Under the pieces are notes generated by a model. It did no database searches. It saw only the letters and a program-made list of their open reading frames with translations, and was not told the DNA's origin. A DNA stretch of 64,000 nt from Rhodanobacter sp. Root480 (GTDB taxonomy: Bacteria > Pseudomonadota > Gammaproteobacteria > Xanthomonadales > Rhodanobacteraceae): assembly GCF_001426645.1 (NCBI RefSeq), contig NZ_LMEX01000001.1:1006755-1070754 (forward strand), read 5' to 3'. The translations under genes were made by a program, and so were the position numbers. Of this stretch, positions 18,700 to 29,293 are shown one piece after another. Position 1 is the stretch's first letter. Every line of letters starts with the position of its first letter.

Positions 18700-19539
18700 A
18701 TGACAACCCGCTGGATGCCGACCCTGCTCACCCTCGCCCTGCTGCTCATCGGCGGCGGGTATGGGCAAACCGCACAGGCAGCGCCGTTGGTGTCATCGTC
18801 CGCCACCCAGCACCTGTTGCTGTCGGATGACCTGCTCGACCGCATGATCGCCTTCGCCAGGGAACGCGGGGCCTTCGAGAAAGCCCACCCCGGCAACGAC
18901 GAAGACGACAGCGACGATGACGACGACACCGGTGTGCCCACGCTCGCATCGATGGCGAGCCGGATGGACGCCGATCCCGACACCCGCGCGATGCTCGCGC
19001 GGCATGGCTTCACGGGAAAGAGCTACCTGCTTGCCATGACCACCCTGGCCCATGCCGGCGCGCAGGTACGGATGGCCGGAACCAAGTGGGCCTCGACCAT
19101 GCCTGGCGCGGCATCCGTCGACCCGCGCAACATCAATTTCTACAAACAGCACGCCGCGAAAATTTCGGCATTGAACGCGCTGAACAATCCCGATTATTCC
19201 CCCGAGGAAGACGAGCGCATGGCGCACGACCTGCGCAGCATCGACCCCGAGGATTTCGACGACTGCGTGCTGCTGATTCCGGCCACGCTGCCGCTTACAC
19301 CCCTGGCGGAACCCGGCAGCATCGCCACCACCCCGGCATCGCGCATCGAACTGGCCCGTGCCACCGGCAAGGTGGCCGAGCACTTTCATTCCGAGCGCCT
19401 GAAAAAGGATTTCACCATCATCGCGGATGAAGTACGCCGCCATGCCCATGAGCCCAGGATCGAATCGGCGAGCCTCGCAGCCGCGCTCGAAGACAGCAAG
19501 ACCTGGGCGGCGGGTCGGTGCAAGGGGAGTGGCTCATAG
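18700..19539 (+). CDS. exported protein of unknown function with acidic run
   Basis: 279 residues not recognised as a known family. It has a signal peptide ending AQA-AP near residue 28. A strongly acidic stretch, NDEDDSDDDDD (66-76), is followed by a mostly helical region with one lone cysteine in FDDCVLL and another near the C-terminus (GRCKG). Ribosome site GGAG lies nine bases upstream. The Asp-rich run could bind calcium or simply be a solvent-exposed linker. It is transcribed alone between the sensor kinase and an MFS gene. Confidence 0.75.
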   Translation: MTTRWMPTLLTLALLLIGGGYGQTAQAAPLVSSSATQHLLLSDDLLDRMIAFARERGAFEKAHPGNDEDDSDDDDDTGVPTLASMASRMDADPDTRAMLARHGFTGKSYLLAMTTLAHAGAQVRMAGTKWASTMPGAASVDPRNINFYKQHAAKISALNALNNPDYSPEEDERMAHDLRSIDPEDFDDCVLLIPATLPLTPLAEPGSIATTPASRIELARATGKVAEHFHSERLKKDFTIIADEVRRHAHEPRIESASLAAALEDSKTWAAGRCKGSGS

Positions 19540-19651
19540 CGCGTTGCAGCTTCAACCCGCGGTGGGTGACGGTCCGTATGGAACGGCGCGTTCCGCGCAT
19601 CCTCGTCCGACCCGTCGATAACGCCTTCCTCCCAACCTGCCCCGTGGACTC

Positions 19652-20878
19652 ATGCGCACCCTGATCGCCGACAACGTGCGCTTCGCGACCAGCAACATCC
19701 GCTGGATCGGTGGCTGCTTTCTGCTGACCCTGTTTTCCTCGTTCGGCCAGACATTTTTCGTGGGGCTGTCCGGCAACGACCTGCGCGAGCAGTTCGATCT
19801 TTCCGGTGGCGAGTTCGGCGGCCTGTACATGGCCGCGACCTTGATGAGCGCGATCACCCTGCCCTGGCTCGGCCGCACCCTTGACCTGATGCCGGGATGG
19901 AAGGTCGCGCGTTTCACCATCCCGTGTCTGGCGGGCGCCTGCGTGTTGCTGGCACTGGCTCCGCATCTCGCCGTGGTGGCGCTTGCGCTTTATCTGCTGC
20001 GCCTGTTCGGCCAGGGCATGATGACCGAGATCGCCTACACCGAAACCGGCCGCTGGTTCGTGGCCAACCGGGGCCGCGCGATGGCGCTGGTGGTGCTCGG
20101 CGTGCAGGTGGGCTCGGCGTTGCTGCCGGTGGCGGTGGTGCTGTTGCGGGACGTGGGTGGCTGGCGGTTGCCATGGATCGCTTCGGCCATCGTGTTGATG
20201 CTGGTCGGCTATCCATCGGTGCTCCGGCTGCTAGCCACCGAGCGCGTACCGCATTCGACCGAATACCAGGCGGACGGCGCGCGAATGACACGCCACTGGA
20301 CGCGCGCCGAAGTGATCCGTGACCCCATCTTCTACCTGTTGCTGAGCGGTGTGCTGGCACCGCCCTTCATCGGCACCACGATCTTCTTTCATCAGGGCTA
20401 CCTGATTGCACTGCGTGGTTACGACGCGCTGGTTTTCGCGGCCGCCTTCCCGGTGATGGCGGTGACAACCGTGGTGTTCGGCCTGATATGCGGTCAACTC
20501 GTCGACCGGCTCGGCGCGCTGCGGTTGCTGCCGTTCTTCCTGATCCCGCTGGCCGTCGCCTCGGCAGCGGTTGGCCTGCTGACGCCGGTCTGGGGCATCT
20601 ACCTTTTCATGTTTCTGCTCGGCATCAGCAGCGGCTTCACCCAGACGCTGCTGGGGGCGCTGTGGCCGGAGGTCTACGGCGCCGCCAACCTCGGCGGCAT
20701 CCGCGCGATCATCGTGTCGGCCATGGTGCTGTCCACGGCACTGGGGCCTGGCATCAGCGGCGCCTTCATCGATCTTGGCGTGGCGCTGCCGACGCAGATG
20801 CTGTGGATGGCCGGCTGGTGCGTGGTCGCCTCGTTCGGCCTTGCGGCGGCGTCCCGCGCCGTTGTGGCGCGGCAATGA
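19652..20878 (+). CDS. major facilitator superfamily transporter
   Basis: 408 residues with about 12 membrane helices. The first loop carries GEFGGLYMAATLMSAITLPWLGRTLDLMPGWK, an MFS motif-A variant, and the second half has a GQLVDRLGALRLLP repeat. It resembles monocarboxylate/CynX-type or generic MFS proteins. Substrate unknown. The stop codon lies one base from the pbpC stop, so the two genes converge with no room for a separate terminator. Confidence 0.9.
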   Translation: MRTLIADNVRFATSNIRWIGGCFLLTLFSSFGQTFFVGLSGNDLREQFDLSGGEFGGLYMAATLMSAITLPWLGRTLDLMPGWKVARFTIPCLAGACVLLALAPHLAVVALALYLLRLFGQGMMTEIAYTETGRWFVANRGRAMALVVLGVQVGSALLPVAVVLLRDVGGWRLPWIASAIVLMLVGYPSVLRLLATERVPHSTEYQADGARMTRHWTRAEVIRDPIFYLLLSGVLAPPFIGTTIFFHQGYLIALRGYDALVFAAAFPVMAVTTVVFGLICGQLVDRLGALRLLPFFLIPLAVASAAVGLLTPVWGIYLFMFLLGISSGFTQTLLGALWPEVYGAANLGGIRAIIVSAMVLSTALGPGISGAFIDLGVALPTQMLWMAGWCVVASFGLAAASRAVVARQ

Positions 20879-20879
20879 G

Positions 20880-23276
20880 CTACTGCACCACGCCGACCTC
20901 CAGGCTGCGCGCGTCGCTGCGGCCGTGGTCGTCCACCACGCGCAATTGATACGTGCCCGCCTGCACCGGCTGCCACGTCAACGCATGCGCGGGCGTGGCG
21001 CGGCCGATATAGGCGTCGTTGACGAACCAGTACAGCGCACGCACGTCGGCGTCGCTGGTGGCCGCGAGCACCACGGCATTGCCCTCGGGACGATCCAGCC
21101 GCAGCGCGTAGGACGCACCGCGCAACGGTGAGGTGATCGCCGGCGGATCGCCTTGCGCCTGGCCCGCGTTGGCGCATGCAGGATTGTGCGGCGGCTTGCG
21201 GATCGGGATGCCGGCACGGGCGAACACCGCGGCGAGATCCGAAGGCCAGTACTGGAACACCTCGGTGCGAGTCGACCTGCCGGCGTACGGCGGGCACGCC
21301 GGCAGGTCGCTGGCGTTGTCGATCACCACCGGCCGATACACATTGCCCACCTTGATCGGGGAGACGCCGGGGATGAACCAGGTCTCGCCGGTCGCCGGAC
21401 ACCAGCGGCTGGGCAGCATGCCCGTGGCCAGGCACACGCGCACACGCTTCAGGCCGTCGGGCAACGAGCGTGATGGCGGGCGTAGCTGCGGATGGCCGGC
21501 CAGCAACGCGTCGTGGATGCGGAAGAACAGCGGCGCTGCCGCATCGATGCCCACGAACGCCGGGTTCGGCGTGCTGTCGAAATTGCCCACCCACACCACC
21601 AGCACGTAGGGGCCAAAACCGCCCGCCGTCCAGGCGTCGTGGAACGCCCATGAGGTGCCGGTCTTCCAGAACACCGGCGCGGCGGCGGGCCGGCTGCCGA
21701 AGGTGGTGCCCGGTCGCGGGTTCTGCTCCAGCATGTCGGTGACGATGAAGCTGGCCGCCTCGCTCAGCAGCCGCTTGCCCGGCACCGCTGGCACGTCCTG
21801 ACGCAGGCGCAACGGCTTCAGCACACCGCGATTGGCCAGCAGCGCATACATGCGCGCCAGGTCCTGCATGGTCACGTCGCCGCCGCCCAGCACCAGCGCC
21901 AGGCCGTAGTGCTGCTCGCTGGCCAGGTTCTGCACGCCAGCCTGGCGCAGGAAGCCGTACAGGTCCGGATCGCGCAATTGCGCATCGACCCACACCGCAG
22001 GAATGTTGCGGCTGTGGATCAGCGCCTGGGTGGCCGTCACCGGCCCAAGGAAACGCCCGTCGAAATTTTCCGGCGTGTACGGCCCGAACGAGCTGGGCAC
22101 ATCGCGCAACACGGTCTGTGGCCCCAGCACACCCTGATCCAGCCCCAGCCCGTAGATGAAGGGTTTCAGGGTGGAACCGGGCGAACGCGATGCCAGCGTG
22201 CCGTTGACCTGGCCGTGGATGTCCTTGTTGAAATAATCGACCGAACCCACCAGCGCCTTGACGTCCATGCTGCGGGTGTCGACGAGCATGGCGCTGGCGT
22301 TGCGCACGCCCACGCCAGCCATGTGCTGCACGTAATCGCGCACCTGCCGTTCCAGCAATTGCTGCAGGCCGAGGTCGATGGTGCTGCGCACCTGCGACGG
22401 CAGCGGCTCGCCCCGCGCGTTCGCGCCGGCAATCAACTGATCGACCGCGTGCGGCGCCTCGAACGGCAGCTGCGCGATGGTGTGCAACGCCAGCGGCATG
22501 CGGAAGACCGCGCGCCACCTGGCGTCATCCGGATGCTTGCGCAGCCAGCGCTGAAACAACCGGTCGCGTGCGGCGGCGAGGCGCGGCGCCACCACGGTGG
22601 CCTCCGGACCGTGGCGCGCGTCGAGCCGGCGCGACGGGTCCTGCGGAATCACCGCCAGCGTCAGCGCCTCGGGCAGGCTCAACCGGGCGGCGGACTTCTC
22701 GAAATACACCACGCTCGCCGCGCCGACGCCCTGGATATTGCCGCCGTAAGGCGCGCTGTTGAGATACGCGGCCAGGATGTCCTTCTTCGAATGGAACAGC
22801 TCCAGCCGCAGCGCCAACGCCACCTGATGCAGCTTGCCCAGCGGCGTGCGCGTATCCAGCCGATACAGCAGCCGGGCAAGTTGCATGGTGATGGTGGAAC
22901 CGCCTTGCGGATGTCCGTGGCGCACGTAGGTGATCCACGCCCCGCGCAGCAGCCCCCACGGGTTGAAACCCGGATGCCACCAGTACCACTGGTCCTCGTG
23001 CATCAGCGTGGCGTCGACCAACTGCGGGGAAATTTCCGCCAGCGGTGTCCACAGCCGGTACTGGTCATCGCTGGCCAGAGTCAGCCGCAGCAGGCGGCCG
23101 GTGTCGTCATGGATCGCGGTCGATCGCGGCAACGCGTCGCGCAACGACGGATGCGGCCACAACCGGCAGCCGATCAGGATCGCCGCGATCAGCCCCAGCG
23201 CCGCCAGCACGTTCTGCCAGCGGCGCAACCAGCGCCCTGCTCCGGCGCGCGCGGCGTTTGCCCACTCCGTGCGCAC
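20880..23276 (-). CDS. pbpC: penicillin-binding protein 1C
   Basis: 798 residues from a GTG start, the only in-frame start before a stop codon nine bases upstream. One N-terminal membrane helix (about 22-41) is followed by a GT51 transglycosylase domain (MHEDQWYWWHPGFNPWGLLRG, QGGSTITMQLARLL), a transpeptidase with S-T-L-K (GSTLKPFIYG) and KTGTS, and a C-terminal BiPBP_C sandwich. It polymerises and may crosslink peptidoglycan in the periplasm. The start lies 11 bases past the stop of the alpha-2-macroglobulin gene, so the two are one transcription unit, as for yfhM-pbpC in E. coli. Confidence 0.96.
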   Translation of the reverse strand: MRTEWANAARAGAGRWLRRWQNVLAALGLIAAILIGCRLWPHPSLRDALPRSTAIHDDTGRLLRLTLASDDQYRLWTPLAEISPQLVDATLMHEDQWYWWHPGFNPWGLLRGAWITYVRHGHPQGGSTITMQLARLLYRLDTRTPLGKLHQVALALRLELFHSKKDILAAYLNSAPYGGNIQGVGAASVVYFEKSAARLSLPEALTLAVIPQDPSRRLDARHGPEATVVAPRLAAARDRLFQRWLRKHPDDARWRAVFRMPLALHTIAQLPFEAPHAVDQLIAGANARGEPLPSQVRSTIDLGLQQLLERQVRDYVQHMAGVGVRNASAMLVDTRSMDVKALVGSVDYFNKDIHGQVNGTLASRSPGSTLKPFIYGLGLDQGVLGPQTVLRDVPSSFGPYTPENFDGRFLGPVTATQALIHSRNIPAVWVDAQLRDPDLYGFLRQAGVQNLASEQHYGLALVLGGGDVTMQDLARMYALLANRGVLKPLRLRQDVPAVPGKRLLSEAASFIVTDMLEQNPRPGTTFGSRPAAAPVFWKTGTSWAFHDAWTAGGFGPYVLVVWVGNFDSTPNPAFVGIDAAAPLFFRIHDALLAGHPQLRPPSRSLPDGLKRVRVCLATGMLPSRWCPATGETWFIPGVSPIKVGNVYRPVVIDNASDLPACPPYAGRSTRTEVFQYWPSDLAAVFARAGIPIRKPPHNPACANAGQAQGDPPAITSPLRGASYALRLDRPEGNAVVLAATSDADVRALYWFVNDAYIGRATPAHALTWQPVQAGTYQLRVVDDHGRSDARSLEVGVVQ

Positions 23277-23287
23277 GCGCCCTCAGC

Positions 23288-26200
23288 TCACTTCGGTCGC
23301 ACCACGGTCAGCACGCCGGCGGCGGGCGCTTCGGCCTGCACGCTGGGCCGGTACATGGCCGAGGCATAGGCCGGCGGAATCCGGAAGCTGCCCGCATTGG
23401 TGGCGCGGATGCGGTACACGAATTCGCGCACGTCCGACGATACCGAACCGTAGATCACCACCCGATCCTCACGCACGTCGGCGTGATCGGCATGCCAGCT
23501 GGAGCTGTCCAGGCCCAGCGGCGACGTCCATTGCGCCTGCGCGCTGTCGTCGTCGGCGTACTCGCCGTCTTCCGGGGTGTCGGTGGTGGCCGGCGGCGGC
23601 GTGCGCAGCACGGGGTCGAAGCCGCCGGGCAGCAGATCCACCACGGCGATGTCGTCCAGCTCCTCGTCGCCGATGGCGCGAACCTTCACGTGCACGTCGA
23701 TCTCCTGCCCCACCGTGATCTTGTCCAGCGGCCGTCCCTTGTCGTCGGTGTAATCGCGCACAATTTCCAGGCCCTGCTTGATCGCCTTGGCCGGCGCCTG
23801 TCGGTCGTAGCCGCTCTGGGTCAGCACGCCCCACGCGCTCTGCGCACTGTGATTGACGAAGCGCAGCTTGGCGGTCGCCGCATCCCACGTTTGCGCCTGC
23901 AGCAGGTGGCCCTGCGCCTTGCCGATGGACGTTACCGCGCCACCCGCGCCGACGGCCTCGATGGAAAGTTTGGCGAGGTTGCCCGGCTCCATCCCGGCGT
24001 AACTGTCCAGCGCCAGGATCGTCATCGCCGACGACAGCGTGTTGTAGTCGTTCCGTTGCAGCGGCCAGGCGATGTTCTCGAACACCTGCGGCGGCAGCGC
24101 CTTGGCCTGCGCCGGGAATTGCCGCGACACGATGTACAGCACGCTGGCATCGCGCACCGCGGGGCTGTAGTACTCGGCGAAGTCGAAGCTGTCGCTGTCC
24201 GGCTTGCCGCGTTCCAGCACCTTGATCGGCCCGGCGATCAGCTTGTCGGCCTCATCGTCCTGCTGCAGCAACTTGTACGACGCGGCCAGCCAGGCAGCAG
24301 CCAGGTCGCTGCGCCATTGCTTCGCATACAACGCCTCCAGGCGCTGCTGCACGGCGGCAATCTGGTTGGTGGTGACGTTGCCCTGCACGGTCAACAGGTA
24401 GATCGCGTAGGCGCGGTCGCGCAGTTGCGCCAGCGAGGTGAGGCTGTCGTCCGCCGCCAGTTCGCGCAGGTAGGCATTGCCGTTGTCGAGCACGTTCTGC
24501 GGTACCGCCACGCCACGCTCGCGTGCCTCCAGCAGGAAGTTCATGGCGTAGGCAGAGACGAACGGCAGCGAGGTCGGCGTGGCCGACCACAGGCCGAAGC
24601 CACCGGCATCGTTCTGGCGCGTTTCCAGCCTGCTGATGAAATCCCCCAGCGCCTTGGCGTTGCTGACCGGCTTGCCCTCGAACGCCGGTTGCAGCGCCTG
24701 CACGAACCCGGGTGCCGCATTCCAGTTGGCCACGATCAGGCGCGGCATCGCCGAGCTGATGATCTGCTCGGTGCAGTAGTTGGGGTAATTGATCAGATAG
24801 CTGGTGAGCCCGCGCGCCAGCACCACCGGCGAGGACGACAGCACCGCGTCGCGTCGCGCATACGGCGCGTACAGCGAACGCAGCGTCGCATCGTCCACCT
24901 GGCTGCCCGACTTCACCCGGGTAGTGGAGATCGAGGTGCGATACGGCACGTTCGGTCGCACCGACAGGTCGACCGTCTGCCGGGCCGCGTGCGCACCATG
25001 GCTGGCGCTGAAGGCGAGATCGGCCGAGCCCAGCGTGTCGGTGGCCTTGACCCGGAACAGCAGCACGCCTTCGCGCATCGAGGCCAGGTCGATGTTCTGC
25101 GTAGCCGCGCCGACCACCGCCAGCCCCGCGCCCGTCTTCAGCGTGACCGCCACCGGCACCGCCTGCTTGCCGATGTCGGTGAGGTTGTTGGCCACGCCTA
25201 CGCTGACTTCCGCCTCGTCGCCCGGCGCCAGCGTGGTCGGCACGTTCGGCGACAACACGAAATCGCCGCGCACGGTGGTCGTGCCCTGCCAGGTGCCGAT
25301 GCGATCGGGCGACACCGCCACGGCCATCACCCGCAACGTGCCATTGAAATCGTCCGGCACGGCGTAGTGGAAATCCCTGTCGCCATCGACATCGACAATG
25401 CCGGACCAGTACGCCACCGGCGCCTTTTTCTTGCGGCTGAACGGGTTCAGCTGCCGCCCGATCGCCGCGTCGGCGTCGCCGCCGGTCGCCGCCGAAAGCG
25501 ACATCAGCTTCTCGAAGTCGGGCAGGATCAGGTCGAGGATCTGCGCGGTGGACACACCCAGCATGCGCTTGCGGAAAAAGTATTCCAGCGGGTCGGCCAG
25601 CTCGTAGCGCGCCACCTGCAGGATGCCCTCGTTCACCGCAAACAGCACCACCCTGGCCGGCTGGTCCGCATGCAATTTGAACGTGGCGGTGGTGCCGGGC
25701 TTGATCAGCGTCGGCACCGCCACGTCCAGCTTGTCCTGATGCGCCTCACGGCTCAGACGGAACGGCGCCACGCCGTAACTGAGCGGACTCATGAAGACGG
25801 CGTCGGACGACGGATCGCGCACGAACTGCACGTTGACGTAGCCGTTGCCCTCGAAACCCGCGGGGATGGTGATGTGCTGCACCGAACTGGTGGTGTCGGT
25901 GCGGAACCAGGCATGCGCGTAGACCTTGTCGCGCTCCAGCGTGATCAGGCCGCTGCCCACGTAGGGCGCATGGATGGCCACCTCGATGGTGTCGCCCGGC
26001 TGGTAGACGCGCTTGTCCAGGGTCAGTTGCAGCTCGGCATTGCGCTCCAGCGAGCGCGACAGGTTGGCCGCACCGGCCACCGAATACTCGACCCGGTTGA
26101 CCTCCTTGCCGTCATTGGCGCGCAGGATCAGCAAGGCGTAGTTGCCGGGCTTGTCGGTGGGCAAGGTGTAATCCATGCCGCCGGCGGCAATCGTCAGCTG

Positions 26201-29200
26201 GCGTTTCTCCAGCGGTATTTCCTTCAGCCGCGACTCGTACTTGTAGACGCCCGAATACTGCTTGGTCAGCACCGATACGTATTTGCGTTCGACCAGCTGC
26301 GCCGTGAGTCCCGGCAACGCGATCGACTTCGCCTGCGGGTCGATCGCCACCAGGCGCACGCGGCGCACCGCGTCGCGATCGATGTAATCGAGGTTGTCCA
26401 CGCTCTTGTAGCCCACCAGCCAGTCGTCGTTGGAGACCATCGAGCCGGTCGCCGCGGCCACGGCGCGGCCACCGTCCGCCTCGTAGACCTTGGCCAGCAG
26501 ATGCAGCTGATACGTCGCGTCCTCGTAGCGCGAAAGATCCAGCGCGAACGCGGCATGGCCCTGGGCATCCGTCTGCTGATCCTGCAGGTCTTGCTGGTAG
26601 CCCTGCTTGGCACGGCGGATGTCGTAGAAATGCCAGCCGGACCAGCTCTTGAACGCGGGGAACGCCGGCTGCAGGCTCATCGACACCGCCACGCGCCGGT
26701 TGGCGGCGGGCGTGCCGAACAGGTTCTGCGCGTCCACCACACCCTGCAGCTGCGCCGGTTTCACCCAGCCTTCCGTGACGGTTTGCGACAGGCTGGCGCG
26801 CACCTTCATGCGATCGGGCAGGAACTCCTTCACCTGCACCGTGGTGCTGCCGATCTGCGTGTTGGCGCGGCCATCACGCATGATGTAGAGGTTCACCGTC
26901 CACGCGCCGGTGGCCGCGGTGTCGGCCGTGGTGTAGCTCAGCTCGCCGAAACCGGAGCGGTCCAGCGCCAGCGGAAACTGTTTCACCGTATTGCCGCGCG
27001 GGTCGACGATCTCCGCCTGCAGCGGAATGCCGGCGACGCTGCGCGTCCAGCTGGCCGCGCGCACGATCAGGCCGATATGCATCATCTCGCCCGGTCGATA
27101 CAAGCCGCGGTCGGAGAACAGGTGGGCGGACAACCGGCCCGGATTCGGCGCGTTGTCGGCACCGCCCACGTCGAAGCGCGAGTAATCCAGCTCCCGCCCG
27201 CTGGCACCGATCGGCAGGAACGACATGTCCGCGCCCTGGGTCACCAGATACATCACCGGCCGCCGGTCGTGATCGAAGCCCGCCAGGCTGGGGAAACTCG
27301 CCATGCCGTCGGCACCGGTCGTGCGCGACAGCAAGGTCTTGCCGTTCACCGCCACCACCGCCACCGTGGCACCCGCCACCGGCTGGCCGCCGTGGATGGA
27401 TTGCACGAACACATCCTGGCTGCCGTCGTCGGCTTTTTTCACCAGCATGCCCAGATCGGTAACCACGATCAGGCGGCTGTCGGTGGGCGCGTCGCCCATG
27501 CTGCCGGCGCTTTCATCGACGGGGTCGCAGGCCGGAATGCCCGCTGACGCCGGCGCGTTCGCCGACGTACCGACCGCTGGCGCCAGCAGCTGTTTTGCCG
27601 CCGTGCAGCGGCGGGCCGCATCGCGCCCGGCACGCTTCTCGACCGCCGGATCGTAGCCGCCCAGATGCAGCAGGAAGACGCCGCGCTTGCCGTCGGCCAG
27701 GTACTTGCCCAGATCCACGCCGGTGTAGCTGGCCTTCGCCGGATCATCGTCGGACAAGGCCTGCTTGACCACGTAGCGCTCGACGATCTGATCCTCGCTG
27801 AAGCCGTACATCAGCTCCGGATGGCTGTAGTCGCCCTGATTGAGGCTGACCAGATGCTGCAACTGGTCAGGCAGCACGCGGCCCACCACCAGGCGCATGC
27901 CCGGCAGGTTGCGCGACACCACCGAAAGGCGCTTGCTGCCGCTCATCGACAGCAGCGAGCCGGAGCCGACGAAACGCAGCAACTGCGGATATTCCGGCAC
28001 GGTGATCACCCGCGTCACCGGCTGGCCCTGCACATAGCCGCCAAAGGACGTCAGCCCCTTGTCAATCCGCACGTAGATGCGCTGGCCCGGCTGCGCGTGG
28101 AAACCAAAACTCTGCAGCGCCTGGTAGTTCTCCTCCGTCGGCGTAGCGGTGAGCGGCAACACCTGCGATTGCCGCAGCACATCGGCGCCGACTTGCGATA
28201 CACCCCACGGATACGTGCGGCCATCACCGTTGTCGGAGCTACCCGGCCTGCGGTTCGGCAACACCCACGCATGGACCAGCGGAACGACCTCGTCCGTGCG
28301 CACCGCGCCGGTGAAATTCAGCACCAGCACTTGCTGCGGTTCGTTCATGTCATCGTCGACCAGGGTCGGCCTGACGTCATCGACGGTGAGGCTGTAGAGG
28401 CCGGGGATGCGCACCCGCGCGTGCAAGGCATCGCGCGTGCCGTCGCCGCCGCGCGAACTGGTGACGCCGTCATCCACGTTCACCAGCAGCAGGCCCGGAT
28501 CATGCGGCAACGCAAGTTGCTGCGAGTGGATCCACGCGTGCAGCTTGTCCTTGCCGTAGGTGACGCTGAACTTGACCGGCGTGGTGGCCTTGCCGTCCGC
28601 ATCAGCGTTCGACAGGCTGATGCGTTTTTCCAGCTGCGCCGGGTCCACCGGATAGTTGAAGTCCAGCTTCTGGATCACCTGCTTGGCGCTGGCGTTTTGC
28701 GGATCCTGGTAGAACTCGCCCTCGCCCAGGGTGGCGGTGAATGCCTCGGTGCTGAAATCGAAGCGGCTCTCGGCCAGGTGCACCTGCGGCGCCAGCAGCT
28801 TGGGCGCGTCCAGGCGCACCGTGTACTTCTGCCCCACCGGCCAATCGGCCGAGGGTGTGAACGTGAGGGTGCGGTCGTCCGTCCACTTCCATTGGCCCTT
28901 CACCGCGGGGCTACTGGCGATGCCGTCGGTGACGGCCTTGTCGACTTGCTCGATCGGTGCAGCCGAACCGGAGAACGTCACCACCAGCGGCTGGATGACC
29001 GGCGTGTCCTGGGTGTAATCGGTGATGGCCGGTGCCGTCACCTCGAATGTCATCTGCTGCGGACGCGGCCGATGCTGATACCACTGCCAGCCAAACCAGC
29101 CAGCCAGCGCCAGCCCGACGAAGGCCAGAGCAACGCCGCCGGAACGGCGCGGATGACGCCGCACCACGTGCATCCAGCCCGGCGCGCCCCAGCTGACATC

Positions 29201-29293
29201 ACCCAGCAGCGGCCGCAGGCCGGCGCCAAGCATGCGGGTCAGCCAGCGCACTACACGCCAGGGCAGCATCAGCAGCCATTTCAGCAAATCCAT
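23288..29293 (-). CDS. bacterial alpha-2-macroglobulin, thioester type
   Basis: 2001 residues, the largest gene of the window. One membrane helix (about 52-68, VALAFVGLALAGWFGW) anchors it with the bulk in the periplasm; there is no lipobox, unlike E. coli YfhM. A series of macroglobulin beta-sandwich domains, an A2M domain (about residue 1300) and the thioester motif C1507-T-E-Q1510 (YPNYCTEQII) are followed by the alpha-helical thioester domain and receptor-like C-terminus. It traps attacking proteases by covalent capture and partners PBP1C in cell-wall repair (family knowledge). Ribosome site GGGGA. Confidence 0.95.
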   Translation of the reverse strand: MDLLKWLLMLPWRVVRWLTRMLGAGLRPLLGDVSWGAPGWMHVVRRHPRRSGGVALAFVGLALAGWFGWQWYQHRPRPQQMTFEVTAPAITDYTQDTPVIQPLVVTFSGSAAPIEQVDKAVTDGIASSPAVKGQWKWTDDRTLTFTPSADWPVGQKYTVRLDAPKLLAPQVHLAESRFDFSTEAFTATLGEGEFYQDPQNASAKQVIQKLDFNYPVDPAQLEKRISLSNADADGKATTPVKFSVTYGKDKLHAWIHSQQLALPHDPGLLLVNVDDGVTSSRGGDGTRDALHARVRIPGLYSLTVDDVRPTLVDDDMNEPQQVLVLNFTGAVRTDEVVPLVHAWVLPNRRPGSSDNGDGRTYPWGVSQVGADVLRQSQVLPLTATPTEENYQALQSFGFHAQPGQRIYVRIDKGLTSFGGYVQGQPVTRVITVPEYPQLLRFVGSGSLLSMSGSKRLSVVSRNLPGMRLVVGRVLPDQLQHLVSLNQGDYSHPELMYGFSEDQIVERYVVKQALSDDDPAKASYTGVDLGKYLADGKRGVFLLHLGGYDPAVEKRAGRDAARRCTAAKQLLAPAVGTSANAPASAGIPACDPVDESAGSMGDAPTDSRLIVVTDLGMLVKKADDGSQDVFVQSIHGGQPVAGATVAVVAVNGKTLLSRTTGADGMASFPSLAGFDHDRRPVMYLVTQGADMSFLPIGASGRELDYSRFDVGGADNAPNPGRLSAHLFSDRGLYRPGEMMHIGLIVRAASWTRSVAGIPLQAEIVDPRGNTVKQFPLALDRSGFGELSYTTADTAATGAWTVNLYIMRDGRANTQIGSTTVQVKEFLPDRMKVRASLSQTVTEGWVKPAQLQGVVDAQNLFGTPAANRRVAVSMSLQPAFPAFKSWSGWHFYDIRRAKQGYQQDLQDQQTDAQGHAAFALDLSRYEDATYQLHLLAKVYEADGGRAVAAATGSMVSNDDWLVGYKSVDNLDYIDRDAVRRVRLVAIDPQAKSIALPGLTAQLVERKYVSVLTKQYSGVYKYESRLKEIPLEKRQLTIAAGGMDYTLPTDKPGNYALLILRANDGKEVNRVEYSVAGAANLSRSLERNAELQLTLDKRVYQPGDTIEVAIHAPYVGSGLITLERDKVYAHAWFRTDTTSSVQHITIPAGFEGNGYVNVQFVRDPSSDAVFMSPLSYGVAPFRLSREAHQDKLDVAVPTLIKPGTTATFKLHADQPARVVLFAVNEGILQVARYELADPLEYFFRKRMLGVSTAQILDLILPDFEKLMSLSAATGGDADAAIGRQLNPFSRKKKAPVAYWSGIVDVDGDRDFHYAVPDDFNGTLRVMAVAVSPDRIGTWQGTTTVRGDFVLSPNVPTTLAPGDEAEVSVGVANNLTDIGKQAVPVAVTLKTGAGLAVVGAATQNIDLASMREGVLLFRVKATDTLGSADLAFSASHGAHAARQTVDLSVRPNVPYRTSISTTRVKSGSQVDDATLRSLYAPYARRDAVLSSSPVVLARGLTSYLINYPNYCTEQIISSAMPRLIVANWNAAPGFVQALQPAFEGKPVSNAKALGDFISRLETRQNDAGGFGLWSATPTSLPFVSAYAMNFLLEARERGVAVPQNVLDNGNAYLRELAADDSLTSLAQLRDRAYAIYLLTVQGNVTTNQIAAVQQRLEALYAKQWRSDLAAAWLAASYKLLQQDDEADKLIAGPIKVLERGKPDSDSFDFAEYYSPAVRDASVLYIVSRQFPAQAKALPPQVFENIAWPLQRNDYNTLSSAMTILALDSYAGMEPGNLAKLSIEAVGAGGAVTSIGKAQGHLLQAQTWDAATAKLRFVNHSAQSAWGVLTQSGYDRQAPAKAIKQGLEIVRDYTDDKGRPLDKITVGQEIDVHVKVRAIGDEELDDIAVVDLLPGGFDPVLRTPPPATTDTPEDGEYADDDSAQAQWTSPLGLDSSSWHADHADVREDRVVIYGSVSSDVREFVYRIRATNAGSFRIPPAYASAMYRPSVQAEAPAAGVLTVVRPK

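Noticed and set aside
23045..27547. A 1500-codon open frame on the plus strand opposite the alpha-2-macroglobulin gene
   Set aside because: It is rich in His, Arg and Gln with no family pattern. High-G+C codon bias keeps the antisense frame open, and the minus-strand gene is unmistakable.
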